From: Methanogenium cariaci JCM 10550 | GTDB lineage: Archaea; Halobacteriota; Methanomicrobia; Methanomicrobiales; Methanomicrobiaceae | Reading direction: 5' to 3' | Assembly (NCBI RefSeq): GCF_001315945.1 | Contig: NZ_BBBG01000006.1 | Coordinates: 62,001 to 126,000, forward strand | Length of the DNA: 64,000 nucleotides | Shown: positions 1 through 9,451 of the stretch, piece by piece | How positions within the stretch are numbered: the stretch's first letter is position 1 | Layout: the number at the start of each line of letters is the position of its first letter | The notes under the pieces: generated by a model | Told to the model about the DNA's origin: nothing | Database searches by the model: none | Seen by the model: the letters and a program-made list of their open reading frames with translations, nothing else | Position numbers and translations under genes: made by a program

Positions 1-640
1 GGATGACTTTGTCATCTCTTTTTACATGATCCTGTGCAAGGATCCTCCTTACACCGGATCATGATTTTCCTGTCCATCACAATTCTCATCTCATGTAAAA
101 TCTTAATTCGTTCATCAATAAGGAATGAAATTGTGTCAAACGCCTTTTATGAAACCGTTCTTTGAAGTCTCCAACTATAGGGAGGTTTTGATATCACTTC
201 CCTCGTTAAAATCTTCGCGGGCAAAAGATCTATGCAGGATTATCATGTCTATATCCATTTTTGAACGGTTTTTTCTGCAAGATTTAACGATTTTGCGATT
301 ATAGATCTAAATATTTTCTTACCTTTCCGGATATCAATTCTGCACACCCGATATATTATTCCGCATCCTCTTCAAAATATTCGGATGGCGTCAAAGCGAA
401 AATCCCTGGGTCTGGTCGTTTCGTGAAGTGAATGTGTAGGGGGGGTTGCGAACCGAAGGGGCTTTGCCCCCCTTTCGAAACCCCCCCGGAGACAATTTCA
501 GAATCTGAATCATATTCAAAACGATGTAATGATTCAGAATTCAGGACAATCTAACGGCCCTGTAAAATGAACAGCTCCCGGTAAACGGAAGCCAAAAAAT
601 ATAAAAAGATTTTTATTAGGATTGGTGCTTTTATTCGTCT
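1..640. other. AT-rich stretch without a supportable gene
   Basis: No open frame with a start codon and family resemblance is seen. On the minus strand between about 25 and 190 two short open stretches overlap in different frames (one ends ...CTGSCKKR, the other ...MNELRFYMR). Both lack an upstream start, so this may be the decayed 3' end of a gene, but no family is recognised. The rest is AT-rich and holds the G/C inverted repeat at 439-487, which lies about 150 bases beyond the stop of the pilin operon. Confidence 0.4.
439..487. repeat. Imperfect inverted repeat bounded by G7 and C7
   Basis: A G7 run at 439-445 is matched by a C7 run at 481-487, and the inner parts (GAAGGGG, then CCCCCCTTTCGAA) can also pair around the short loop CTTTG. 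The element could be a transcript-end hairpin for the minus-strand pilin operon or a mobile REP-like palindrome. Its exact arm lengths are uncertain because G/C runs in this window look inflated. Confidence 0.4.
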
Positions 641-1644
641 TCATCCGGGATTGGTTATATTTGCCTCCGAAAATCTGTTTCTTATCAGTTCGTATCCGGG
701 TAGACAAGGCTCATCAGCAAACTCAAAATACCTCCTCGTCATCATTGGGGGGGTTGGTGCTGTAGACAAGGTCTCCGCGTGCAAGAATCTGACCTGATGG
801 TCTGTGGGATAGTATCCACTCGTTGCCGGTACCCGGTTCGATTCCAAAACTTTGTCTTACGCCGTCATTATAGGAATTTATTGCCCATGCTTTGCACGTT
901 GGGGGGGTTCTCCCATCCATTGCGACTTCAAACCGGTCTCCTGTACGTATGATCGTATCATCGGAGTTTCGGGGGGGTTTATCTTGGTGAAATATCCCTC
1001 CTTGTTAATACTGCCTGCAATAGATTGTTCATATTCTGTCAACAAATCATCAAGATCATTTTCAGTGTAGCCTCCTGATATATCGAGTCCGGTATATGTG
1101 ATGGTCTTTGTCCATGGTCCATATTCGTCCGAGCCTTCAATAACCTGAACTATGTCTCCTGAACTGTACTCCGAGCCGGGAATTCTTGCATAGGATGAGC
1201 CCGATCCCCCTCTTTTGGAACTATAATCTATTACAATGCCGAGATCGTTTGAGCTGAATCCCATCTGGAGGTCTTTGAGATCGATAGGATCTCCTCCCGT
1301 GTGAGTAAATACAAGGCCTTGTGGATCTCCTGCCTCCAGCAGAATGCTGATTCCTCCGTGACCTATGGCATAATCCTGCTCACTTACAAAACCGTCATCG
1401 TGCCAGATCCAATGTTCATGGGCCATCGAATCTATGTTGATGGTTTTATATGTTGTTCCAGTTGTACTGAAATCCATCACAGGTTCTGAAAAAGTTACAC
1501 TCGGCCTGTCTTCTTGTCCATTCCCATATCGCCGGCGAAGCCTGAGACTACCGCTGCGATTATTATTGTCACAACAAGCATCAGCATCACGCCGATGACA
1601 GGTGATACTGCCTCCTGTCTGAGACAATTATTTTTATGTTTCAT
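641..1644 (-). CDS. Type IV pilin-like protein, frame broken three times
   Basis: The last gene of the six-gene pilin operon. The start at 1644 follows an AGGAG site and gives MKHKNNCLRQEAVSPVIGV, then a hydrophobic stretch, which is the archaeal Pilin_N (DUF1628) signature: a short basic leader cut by a PibD/EppA-type peptidase followed by the filament-forming helix. The frame breaks at a CCC run on the plus strand (1523-1525, one base short), at G7 971-977 (5 expected) and at G7 747-753 (6 or 3 expected); joining the pieces gives about 330 residues, longer than its neighbours. The C-terminal part (GDRFEVAMDG..., ending ANITNPG) probably forms the exposed head. Reading through is required for a full product, so it is either a pseudogene or, more likely, a victim of run-length errors. 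Confidence 0.75.
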
Positions 1645-1709
1645 TTTAATCTCCTGAAAAAATGTAATTTTAAGTCCAAATTGAAAAAAATTTGGCTGGA
1701 TTACATAAG

Positions 1710-2243
1710 TTATCTCAGTACAAATTCTCCCATCTGGATCGCCTTTGCACTCTCCTTGTCAAGTATCATGTAATCGATATGGCCGTAGTACGGGATTGTA
1801 AAGTTTGCCGCCGCAGATGCAGGCTCAAACACGAATACATTATCGGACGCATCGTTTTCATCGCAGGTAAGAACCAGCCTGTCCCCTCCTGTTATAAAGC
1901 CGTCCGCATCACCGCCCATCTCGGTTAGATAATTAAAATTGGCATGGCCGGTCATATTGTCAAGGTTTGAAAGGATGATGCTTTTGTCATCGTATTCGAG
2001 CTGGACAAGGATCTCGTCAAGCATCAGTTCATTGCCGCCTGTCTGGTGAAAGGCGATTGTGCCGTTGCCGTTTAGATTTGGGTGGACAGTGAATGCCGCA
2101 TTCGGCACCTTGCTCTCCGACGACGTCATTCCGCCTGCAAATCCTGACACGACCGCCGCGATGATTATCGTAACGACTATCATCAGCATCACACCGATTA
2201 CAGGCGACACTGCCTCTTCATTTTTCCTGTAAATTCCTTTCAT
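1710..2243 (-). CDS. Type IV pilin-like protein (177 aa)
   Basis: Intact in this sequence. Residues 1-10 are the basic/acidic leader (MKGIYRKNEE) and residues 11-35 carry AVSPVIGVMLMIVVTIII, the archaeal Pilin_N motif, followed by the SGFAGGM turn common to this set. The rest is a variable, glycine- and aspartate-rich head with TGGDRLVLTCDEND near residue 120, a pattern also found in the pilin at 16861. The start overlaps the stop of the upstream pilin by four bases (ATGA), so the two are translationally coupled. It should be processed by a prepilin peptidase and built into an adhesive pilus or related surface filament; whether it is a major or minor subunit cannot be told. Confidence 0.88.
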   Translation of the reverse strand: MKGIYRKNEEAVSPVIGVMLMIVVTIIIAAVVSGFAGGMTSSESKVPNAAFTVHPNLNGNGTIAFHQTGGNELMLDEILVQLEYDDKSIILSNLDNMTGHANFNYLTEMGGDADGFITGGDRLVLTCDENDASDNVFVFEPASAAANFTIPYYGHIDYMILDKESAKAIQMGEFVLR

Positions 2244-2830
2244 TGTACCCTCACATCCTTGTCAAATACTGTCTTCTGCGAGTTTGTGTCCACAAGCCTT
2301 ATGCAGATAATATCTCCAATCTCAATATCTGCAGGGTAAAGGTCTGTCACTGCATGAAATCCTTCCGCATTGCCGGTTGTAAGTATCTGTCCCGGATTCC
2401 ACAGGAACTGTCCGAAATTCACTTCACTGTCGCCGACATCCCCCCCTACTTTTACATCTGTCAGGTACGGGACGGTTGCGCTTACCGAATCACCCTGCGA
2501 GTTGGTAAATCCGGCTGTTGATACTCCCTGTGTTCTTTTCTGGACAGGGTTGTCGCTTGAGTCGAAGTAGTCTATATAGAACCTCAGATCTCCTGTGTCA
2601 AGCGAATCTCCTGACATATGCTTTAAGGTCAGCACTGCATTGTCTGCATCTGTTTTTGTAATACTGCACTGTATCGCCGCCGTAGGTGCCATGTTCTGGT
2701 TATCGCTCATTCCACCTGCAAAGCCCGACACGATGGCAGCAATGATTACCGTCACGACCAGCATCAGCATTACGCCGATGACCGGTGATACTGCATCTTC
2801 ATTTCTCTCTGATTTTTTCATAATTTCCAT
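2240..2830 (-). CDS. Type IV pilin-like protein (196 aa)
   Basis: Intact. The N-terminus (MEIMKKSERNEDAVSPVIGV, then MLMLVVTVIIAAIVSGF) is the Pilin_N leader and core helix; a start three codons later at MKKSER is equally possible. The head domain (about residues 45-196) begins with alternating polar segments and contains LTLKHMSGDSLDTGDLRFYI, where the phrase H-x-SGDS-x-D/K-x-xDL recurs in most pilins here and seems to define a shared beta-rich fold. It ends with a run about ligand-exposed loops and FDKDVRVQ. Fourth gene of the operon, 55 bases after the third, and coupled by an ATGA overlap to the fifth. Confidence 0.88.
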   Translation of the reverse strand: MEIMKKSERNEDAVSPVIGVMLMLVVTVIIAAIVSGFAGGMSDNQNMAPTAAIQCSITKTDADNAVLTLKHMSGDSLDTGDLRFYIDYFDSSDNPVQKRTQGVSTAGFTNSQGDSVSATVPYLTDVKVGGDVGDSEVNFGQFLWNPGQILTTGNAEGFHAVTDLYPADIEIGDIICIRLVDTNSQKTVFDKDVRVQ

Positions 2831-2884
2831 TTTTCCACCTAAATTCGTTCATTCATGATTTTTTGATATCTCTGTCCGCTTCTT

Positions 2885-3406
2885 TCATATGTTGATTATG
2901 CCGTCCGAGATGGCCTGTCCACTCTCCCTCTCGATTATTCTGTAGGTTACTATCTCATCTGTGGTCAGGTAGAATTCAGGGTCATTCCACCCGAGATAAG
3001 CGCCAGCAACACCGCTTGTGCTTCCGTTGTTATTTGCATAGAGGAAGAACTGGTTGCCGGTGTTGATCTGCATATCCGCAGTTAATGATCCTAATCGGCT
3101 GACCTTTCGGATTATAGGTTTATCGCCGCTCTTCTGGTTTGCAGAACCTGAAAATCTCCTAGTCTCCTCTCCGTTCGTCAGGATAACGATGACATCGACA
3201 AGGTCGATATACTCTCCCGATTCATGGGTGAATAAAAGGCCGTTATCTATTGCCTTGCACGAGATGATGGCTGTCGGTGCCTTCCTGTCACTGTCTGAAT
3301 AGCCTCCGGCAAACCCGGATACGACGGCTGCGATAATGACGGTCACAACGATCATCAACATCACACCGATGACCGGCGATACTGCCTCTTCCTTTTCTGT
3401 AATCAT
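2885..3406 (-). CDS. Type IV pilin-like protein (173 aa)
   Basis: Intact. It starts MITEKEEAVSPVIGV with the usual hydrophobic helix to about residue 33 and SGFAGGYSDSD. The head holds LLFTHESGEYIDLVDVIVIL, the same H-x-SG-x-x-I/L-D-L pattern seen in its siblings, and a late NQFFLYANNN segment resembling the DRFVLYAD of other members. The start codon overlaps the stop of the upstream pilin (ATGA), again pointing to coupled translation. It is a filament subunit candidate; role in adhesion, aggregation or DNA uptake is unknown. Confidence 0.88.
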   Translation of the reverse strand: MITEKEEAVSPVIGVMLMIVVTVIIAAVVSGFAGGYSDSDRKAPTAIISCKAIDNGLLFTHESGEYIDLVDVIVILTNGEETRRFSGSANQKSGDKPIIRKVSRLGSLTADMQINTGNQFFLYANNNGSTSGVAGAYLGWNDPEFYLTTDEIVTYRIIERESGQAISDGIINI

Positions 3407-3974
3407 ATCACGGTCACCTCGTCAGACCATATCACGGTATTCGAGGGTTCGTGGACCACATGGATCTCAATCTGGTCGCCCGGTTCTACTTCATCGTCCG
3501 GGTAACCAAGGACATACTCGATACCTCCGCAGAATTTATCGCCCGTGTGCCAGTAGGCGCCGGGTCTGCCGAAGAACGTGTTGGTGGCCCCCCCTCCGTT
3601 AAAACTCCTGAAGGTGTTTTTGATCCGTGTGCGCCCTGAAATTCCGGGGACTGCGTGAATTCGTGGGAGATGATGTTTCTGTCGGCATCTTCATAATATG
3701 AGACAATTTTCAGGTCTCCGGTATCGATCGCCTCGCCGCTCTTCATAATGGCCTCAAGGTATGGCCCCGCACCTCCATGCGAGCTCGCAATCATGAACGC
3801 GGAGTAGGCCTTGAACTCAAATGCCGCAACAGGGACGTCTGTTGATGAGTCCGTAAGGCCTCCGGCAAACCCTGAGACGACGGCTGCTATGATGATTGTT
3901 ACAACCAGCATCAGCATCACGCCGATAACAGGTGACACTCCACTTTCTTCCTCTGTAAAATATGGACATTTCAT
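3403..3974 (-). CDS. Type IV pilin-like protein, one frame break
   Basis: It begins MKCPYFTEEESGVSPVIGV and runs in one frame to about residue 110; the remaining part (RTRIKNTFRSFNGGGATN, then FFGRPGAYWHTGDKFCGG and a C-terminus ending SDEVTVI) lies in another frame. The break is best placed at the CCC run at 3634-3636 on the plus strand, one base short of CAGGGGCGC. The C7 run at 3587-3593 is in frame. Repaired, the protein has about 190 residues. The YWHTGDKF-CGG...GYPDDEVEPGD part recurs in many methanogen pilin heads. Its TGA touches the start of the next pilin, and its own start overlaps the stop of the preceding one. Confidence 0.8.
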
Positions 3975-4603
3975 CAGTAGATCACCTCTCCGCTGAAAAT
4001 TGTCTTACCACTCGGGATGTGGATGATCTCGACTTCGACCGGTTCGTCACCGACAGTCTGTGTTGCTATGACGCTCGCAAGTGATGCCGCATCGACGGTT
4101 GTATAGATATCGCCGGGCATCATTGTCGAGTTGCCCCAGTACTTGACCGGCTCGCCATTTGAGACCGTGCACGGGTAGCCGTTGTTTGAAATAAGCGATC
4201 CGGTGCCAGCAGAGTAATCCATTGCATCAAAGTTGTTCGCGGGAATCACCGGGTCGAGCGAACCGTCGGTCGTATGCTTGAAGATACTGGCATCTGTAAT
4301 TTTGTTACGTCCATGCGTGAACTTATGATAATACGTGATAATCTTCAGATCGCCCGTCTTCAGAGAATCTCCACCGAGATGTGTGAATACAAGCTTTGGG
4401 TATGCCCCTGCTGTCTTCAGCTGCACATCTATCTGTGCAACCGGTGTCTCCTTCTGGTCGTCGGCATACCCTCCCGCGAAAGCTGAAACCGCCGCGGCGA
4501 TTATTATCGTCACCACGAGCATCAGCATCACGCCGATTACAGGGGGGGAGACTGCCTCCGAATTTAAATTAATATGTTTTTTTTCCATAATCTCTTCCAT
4601 CAC
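3974..4603 (-). CDS. Type IV pilin-like protein, first gene of the operon
   Basis: The frame is intact (209 aa; MEEIMEKK may be the true start, one codon in). The Pilin_N core reads EAVSPPVIGVMLMLVV: an extra Pro sits inside the SPVIGV motif that all five siblings share. The extra codon comes from a C7 run (G7 at 4544-4550 on the plus strand) where the siblings have four or fewer, so it is probably not real. The head includes KLVFTHLGGDSLKTGDLKII, the shared pattern, and a C-terminal PSGKTIFSGEVIY strand. Divergently transcribed from the surface protein at 4938; the promoter region between them contains several palindromes. Confidence 0.87.
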   Translation of the reverse strand: MMEEIMEKKHINLNSEAVSPPVIGVMLMLVVTIIIAAAVSAFAGGYADDQKETPVAQIDVQLKTAGAYPKLVFTHLGGDSLKTGDLKIITYYHKFTHGRNKITDASIFKHTTDGSLDPVIPANNFDAMDYSAGTGSLISNNGYPCTVSNGEPVKYWGNSTMMPGDIYTTVDAASLASVIATQTVGDEPVEVEIIHIPSGKTIFSGEVIY

Positions 4604-4620
4604 AATTAGTAATCGTAATT

Positions 4621-4668
4621 AACAATTTCAATTGTTATAAAAACAATTTAAATGATCAATCGATTGAT
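4621..4668. promoter_or_regulatory. Palindromes in the pilin operon promoter
   Basis: AACAATT TC AATTGTT ATAAA AACAATT forms three alternating half-sites (4621-4648) around a TATA-like TTTTTATAAC read on the minus strand. A further perfect palindrome ATCAATCGATTGAT lies at 4655-4668. A single AACAATT also abuts the TATA-like TTTTTTATA (4847-4860) of the divergent gene. These are plausible operators for a dimeric regulator, though AT-rich spacers yield such patterns by chance. Confidence 0.4.
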
Positions 4669-4937
4669 GAAAATATGTGGCATATCCATATATATTTTAT
4701 GAAATGAATTGGGGGGCATCCTCGGACTGAATATCAATATTTCTATTTTTGACTCAATTCCTGGAAAAATTTAAAATAGTAATTTAAATGCGGGCTTGGC
4801 CCGATGGCTGCCGCATTCAGACGCAGAACAAATAAATTATAATTAAAACAATTTTTTATACTTGGCTTCCAAAGTTTATTCAACCGTACAAATGGCAATT
4901 CCATACGAAGAGATCTAATCCAGGTAGGAAACAAAAA

Positions 4938-7580
4938 ATGCGAACACATGAGATCCTTATAATATTGCTGTTTATCGCCTTGGCGATTGCAGCCCCCCGG
5001 CTACTGCAAGATATGTATCTCCCGAAGGTTCCAATGCAGGAATCAATCCGGGAGACACCGTATTTAACGGTGAACAAGGGATCAATTTTTCAAAATTCCA
5101 GCCTCTCCTCCCTCTCGCACCACCTCTCTGGCTGGCCTGCGATGATGGGGGGGATCGGCACTGGCAATGCAGACGCTGGACAACCGCGCTGTCATGACGG
5201 GCCGGGTAAATGTTGAATCAGCATATATTGACCGGCCGTTCAGACTATATAATGGAAGCTGGGGGGGAGATGCCATCTGCACGGTATCCAGACCGTCGGG
5301 AACTATAGAGGTGCGAACGGGAACCGCACTCGGGACAGACGTGGATCCGTCAATAACCGACACAAAAACCCCCCTGCAATTATTCCTGCCACTATAAACG
5401 TCCAGTTCAAACTGGATGCAACGAACCTCAATAATGGTAATTTTATCAGCCCTGGTATGAGTATAAACTCATGACACCGGGCGGCGTCCCACTCAGCACC
5501 GTCACGAACATGGCGGGCACTGCCGTACCGATTACCGGACTCACGGGTAACCCTTCTGCCAGCAACAACACCCTTGCTTTCAGCATCGCAGATCAGAACC
5601 TAAACCCGGAAGAAGGGACATATGTCATGAGATTTTCTGCATACAACGGGAATAATGCCTTTTATACGGTTGATTATCCTTTTGATGTTGTCAGGTACTT
5701 TCTTACGGCCTCAGTCTCCCCCCCCGCGAACGTTCAGGAAGATGAGACCACAACATTAACTATCGCAGGAAAGCCCTTCACCCACTATACCATTGCCATT
5801 GAAGATGCAATGGATGGAAAACCCGAACTTCAGCCTTCCGGCAACTACGACATCTACGTTGACAAATACAACGCAACTGTACATCCCGACTGGAGTGGGA
5901 CTGTCAGCGTGCCGCTTTACCTCCCCCCCACGTATGGGGGGGATTCCAGCTCCACCACACGAATATATTACCCTAAAGTCTATGAAACCGGCAATCCATC
6001 CACCTACGTAACGGCACAGATCGTTGTGGAACCGGGAAAAACCCAGGATATTGTACTGTATGGCAACAAGCTGGGTGACGATGAATACTACTGTCTGGGA
6101 GACAAAGTAAAGATCTCCGGCACACTGGGGGCACCTGCAAAACATGAAATGGAACTGTATTTTTATCTGAAAGGATTAAACATAGATTTGAACGGCGCAA
6201 AACCATCAAACCCATCAATTTCAGTCATTGATGGCGACAATTCAACATTTGATGTAATAACCATCTCCAAGGAGCAGACGGAATTTTCATATGACTGGGT
6301 TACCGGAAATCTCGGACTCAGCCCCCCCGACACGTATACCATATTTGCCACGACGAAACCACTGGGTTACAACAGCAGACCACTAAGTGAAAACGAAGTA
6401 AAAGACTACATATCCTTCGACCTGAACGAACCCTCAATAAATGTTAAATTCCCCCCCGATGAAGCGCCAGGGGGGGTTTTTGCGCAGGGTGATCACATCG
6501 TTTCGCTATGGACAGCACGGGGAAGTCCTGCACAAATGGGATACAACGGCAAAATACGCTACTATATCTTTGGTGAAAATTTCAAATACACAAATTTCCG
6601 GCAATTCCCGCTGTTAAAGGTTGATGCAGATGCGACCCAGGCACAGCTGAAAGTACTGGCAGAAACCAATGACTTTCCGGGTTATTCCGGTCTTGATTTA
6701 CCTCGCAGCTTTTCATCGAACATCAGCAGTGGGGGAGTACATCGTAGTATACCAGCACCCCCCCATGTATAACCAGAAATTTGATCTCCTGCCGGTGGAG
6801 GGAGACGCATATACAGGATTTATCACAAAAGTGGTCACATCAGACAACCAAACAATCGATATATCCACATTGCAGGCTCCAGAAGCGGCAAATGCACTCA
6901 AATCTGCCCTGAAATCACCGAGCATTGATGACACGCTGGTCACCCAGACATATGTCATTGAAAAGCCACTGGTGAACATTCAGCCAATCCTGGACTTTGA
7001 AGTAGGAGAACAGATCCCGGTCACAGGAACCACAAATCTTGAGTGTCCCATCAGTTACACCTATAACCAGATCGACCTGCCGGGGGACAGGATCTTGTTT
7101 TCCATTTATTCTGCTGACATGTACTATTCCGGGAAAACTCAGAGTACAAACCGGATCTTCAGTGATGAAAGCTATCCCCGGAAAACAAAAATAGGTGCCG
7201 CATCGCGGGACATCTCCTTTACCATCCCGGTGGATATATCTCAGAAAATGAAACCAGGCGATTATATTGCCGTTATCAAATGTGAAGATATCAAATATGA
7301 AACGACGACTCCTTTCACTCTTCACGAGGAGGGCTACAGAAAAGAACACGGTGCAGCAGCCCCCCCCGGTACTGGTGAAGAATTCAGTCAAAATCCTGTA
7401 GTAGCTTCAGAGATGCCCACAGAGATCACATCGACACCAGAACCGCAGTCGAGGCCGGTACATTCCGTTACTGATGTGCCAACCCGGACGCCGGAACAAA
7501 CCGCTGGATTTGGACCAATAATCCATATACTCATAGTAATGCTGGCATTCTGCGTGCTCCCTTGTATCAAAAGGAGATAA
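4938..7580 (+). CDS. DUF3821-type secreted surface protein, frame broken five times
   Basis: A signal peptide (MRTHEILIILLFIALAIAA) is followed, after repair, by INPGDTVFNGEQGIN, the opening of DUF3821 domains that occur in Methanomicrobiales cell-surface proteins. Later signatures are PWYEYKLMTPGG and EYIVVYQHP-MYN, both usual in that family. About residues 170-800 are beta-rich repeats; a Thr/Pro-rich linker and a C-terminal membrane helix (GPIIHILIVMLAFCVLP plus KRR) anchor it. Breaks are inferred at C6 4993-4998, G7 5147-5153, C6 5369-5374, C3 5450-5452 and G5 6731-6735; C7 6758-6764 adds one Pro to QHPMYN. Native length is about 870 residues. It heads the pilus gene cluster at 7585-14110 and may be a surface layer or pilus-linked component; that role is inferred from position. 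Confidence 0.75.
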
Positions 7581-7584
7581 TTCG

Positions 7585-9321
7585 ATGGCTATCACAATCA
7601 ACCAGGATCTGCTGAATAAACTGGCAATTGGAATCATAATCGGAATAATTGTAATTGGTACACTAATCGGACTCAGGGTAACGGGAATCATGGGAGGAGA
7701 TGATTCCGAAATATCAGTGCAGGGTAGCCCGTCTTTCGGTGACTTGTCCGGGTCAGATTCCGTCTCTCCGACAGTATCCTGGAGCCCGTCATCAGGAACT
7801 GTTTCAGAAGAATCCGATGAAAAAACAATTCTTTGTAACTGGGAATACCAGGACCAGCAGTTTACCTACTCCCATAATGTCAGGAATACAACCTACCTGA
7901 AGTTTAAACGTAAAAATGTGGGAGTATCTCCAGATTTGACAAACAAAGACATCATCACCCGGCATGTTGTTACAGACGGCGATGAAGGTCTGATACTTGA
8001 AATTGCAGATTATATTCTGATTCAATCAGAACGGAACGGATGGGGTGACTACGACACCATCATGAACACGGTTGCATTCGTGCAGCAGTACGGGCCGGGA
8101 AAATTCGAAAACACGCCACCAAATGGTTACTACAAATATCCTGTTGAAACACTGTGGGATGAAGAAGGGAGCAAGGAGGACATTAACATTCTGGCAGCCT
8201 CCATTCTGCAGGCCATGGGATATCCGGTGGTATTTCTGGAATTTCCGGAACAGTATGACAGGGGGGGATATCTAATCTGGGAATATTCCGCAATAGGTGT
8301 CAGGTGTGAAGATACGCTACCGGGAAAATCCTACCTGTCACAACAGGAAAAGATGATCGGAACGGTGACCCTCTACCCTCAAAGCAGAACGATCAATTCA
8401 CCGGAAATCATGTCTCTTGAACCAAAATCCGGATACATCTCAGGAAATTCAACCGTCGGCTACGCAGACGGACAGGTTGCTTTTGCTGGAGAAGGGATTT
8501 GGGACATTGCTGCCGGAAAGATAACCTGGAGCAGTGGATTTGTATCTCCTGCCGGGATGACACCTGTTTACTACAGAATGGAAAATGCGTCCTGGATAAC
8601 CGGAGAGTCGTTTATCTATGTCGATGCCCTGAACTCAGCCGCCCAACCGGGAGAAATCCCGGGTGAACTGGCAAGGGCGGAGCCTGAAATTGTTACAGAC
8701 CTGATTGATCCTCGAAATGATATCAGGATCTCTTGTGATAACACCATAGATTCATCACTGACACCTCTGCTGAGAACACCATCTCCATTGAAAAATAACA
8801 TCCGCCCGGAACTTTTTGACAGTATCTCAGACCAGCTGGGCATACCTGTCTCTGTGGGATTGGTCAGTGAAGAAGATGAGATCAACAAAGTCCGTGAAGA
8901 TGAGTATTGGCAGGACATTTGGTATGATACCATGGTGAATTTATATGACAATACCTGGTATCTTGATATCATAGAATATGATATCATTGAAAACCAGGCG
9001 CTGTACACAAAATCAAATGAAATGTATATCTCCCCCGCCGCGGCGTGGCGAATAAAATACGAAGCGATTCCCGTTGATCCTCCGGACAATGACCTGGAAG
9101 GTCTCTCATCTTTTTCGGATATGAGATTTGCCGTCTATAAAGTAGACGAAATCGAAGGTTCGGCAACACTCCTCGGCAAGTTTGCATATGGGCATACTTC
9201 GGGCCAGGAAAATGTAAATTATCAAAATTTCTATGAATCCGGCAATTTCTATATTGTAACTTTTGTCAGAAACTGTGAGGCCAAAGTGTCCATCCAGATG
9301 CATGGAAAGGAGAACATCTGA
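7585..9321 (+). CDS. Membrane-anchored transglutaminase-fold protein lacking catalytic residues
   Basis: Start supported by AAGGAGA five bases upstream. One membrane helix (residues 10-32: LNKLAIGIIIGIIVIGTL) places the rest outside. Residues about 150-240 align with archaeal transglutaminase-like domains: YYKYPVETLWDEEGSKEDIN then ILAASILQAMGYPVV. In active members the motif is G-D-C-E-D and a later H-M-A-V-G-V; here they read G-S-K-E-D and Y-S-A-I-G-V, so both the Cys and the His are replaced. A binding or structural role is more likely than catalysis. The C-terminal half (to residue 578) is unrecognised and Asp/Glu-rich. The gene is complete, lies four bases after the DUF3821 gene and leads into the pilus ATPase, so it is likely a pilus assembly or surface accessory factor. 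Confidence 0.72.
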   Translation: MAITINQDLLNKLAIGIIIGIIVIGTLIGLRVTGIMGGDDSEISVQGSPSFGDLSGSDSVSPTVSWSPSSGTVSEESDEKTILCNWEYQDQQFTYSHNVRNTTYLKFKRKNVGVSPDLTNKDIITRHVVTDGDEGLILEIADYILIQSERNGWGDYDTIMNTVAFVQQYGPGKFENTPPNGYYKYPVETLWDEEGSKEDINILAASILQAMGYPVVFLEFPEQYDRGGYLIWEYSAIGVRCEDTLPGKSYLSQQEKMIGTVTLYPQSRTINSPEIMSLEPKSGYISGNSTVGYADGQVAFAGEGIWDIAAGKITWSSGFVSPAGMTPVYYRMENASWITGESFIYVDALNSAAQPGEIPGELARAEPEIVTDLIDPRNDIRISCDNTIDSSLTPLLRTPSPLKNNIRPELFDSISDQLGIPVSVGLVSEEDEINKVREDEYWQDIWYDTMVNLYDNTWYLDIIEYDIIENQALYTKSNEMYISPAAAWRIKYEAIPVDPPDNDLEGLSSFSDMRFAVYKVDEIEGSATLLGKFAYGHTSGQENVNYQNFYESGNFYIVTFVRNCEAKVSIQMHGKENI

Positions 9322-9322
9322 T

Positions 9323-9445
9323 ATGAAAACAGGAAAATTTCTAAAAGAAAAGATGACCCGGCCATATGTAACTAAATACAGGCATTTCATACCTGACCCT
9401 ATCCATTTCAGAAAAATAAACGATCATACACGGGAGTTTATGTGA
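9323..9445 (+). CDS. Small basic protein (40 aa), unrecognised
   Basis: MKTGKFLKEKMTRPYVTKYR and a His/Arg-rich tail, 40 residues, no membrane helix. The start overlaps the stop of the preceding gene (TGATATG) and has AAGGAG about ten bases upstream, better than expected by chance. It sits between the transglutaminase-fold gene and the pilus ATPase on the same strand. The function is unknown; it could also be an untranslated spacer. Confidence 0.4.
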   Translation: MKTGKFLKEKMTRPYVTKYRHFIPDPIHFRKINDHTREFM

Positions 9446-9451
9446 TTTATT

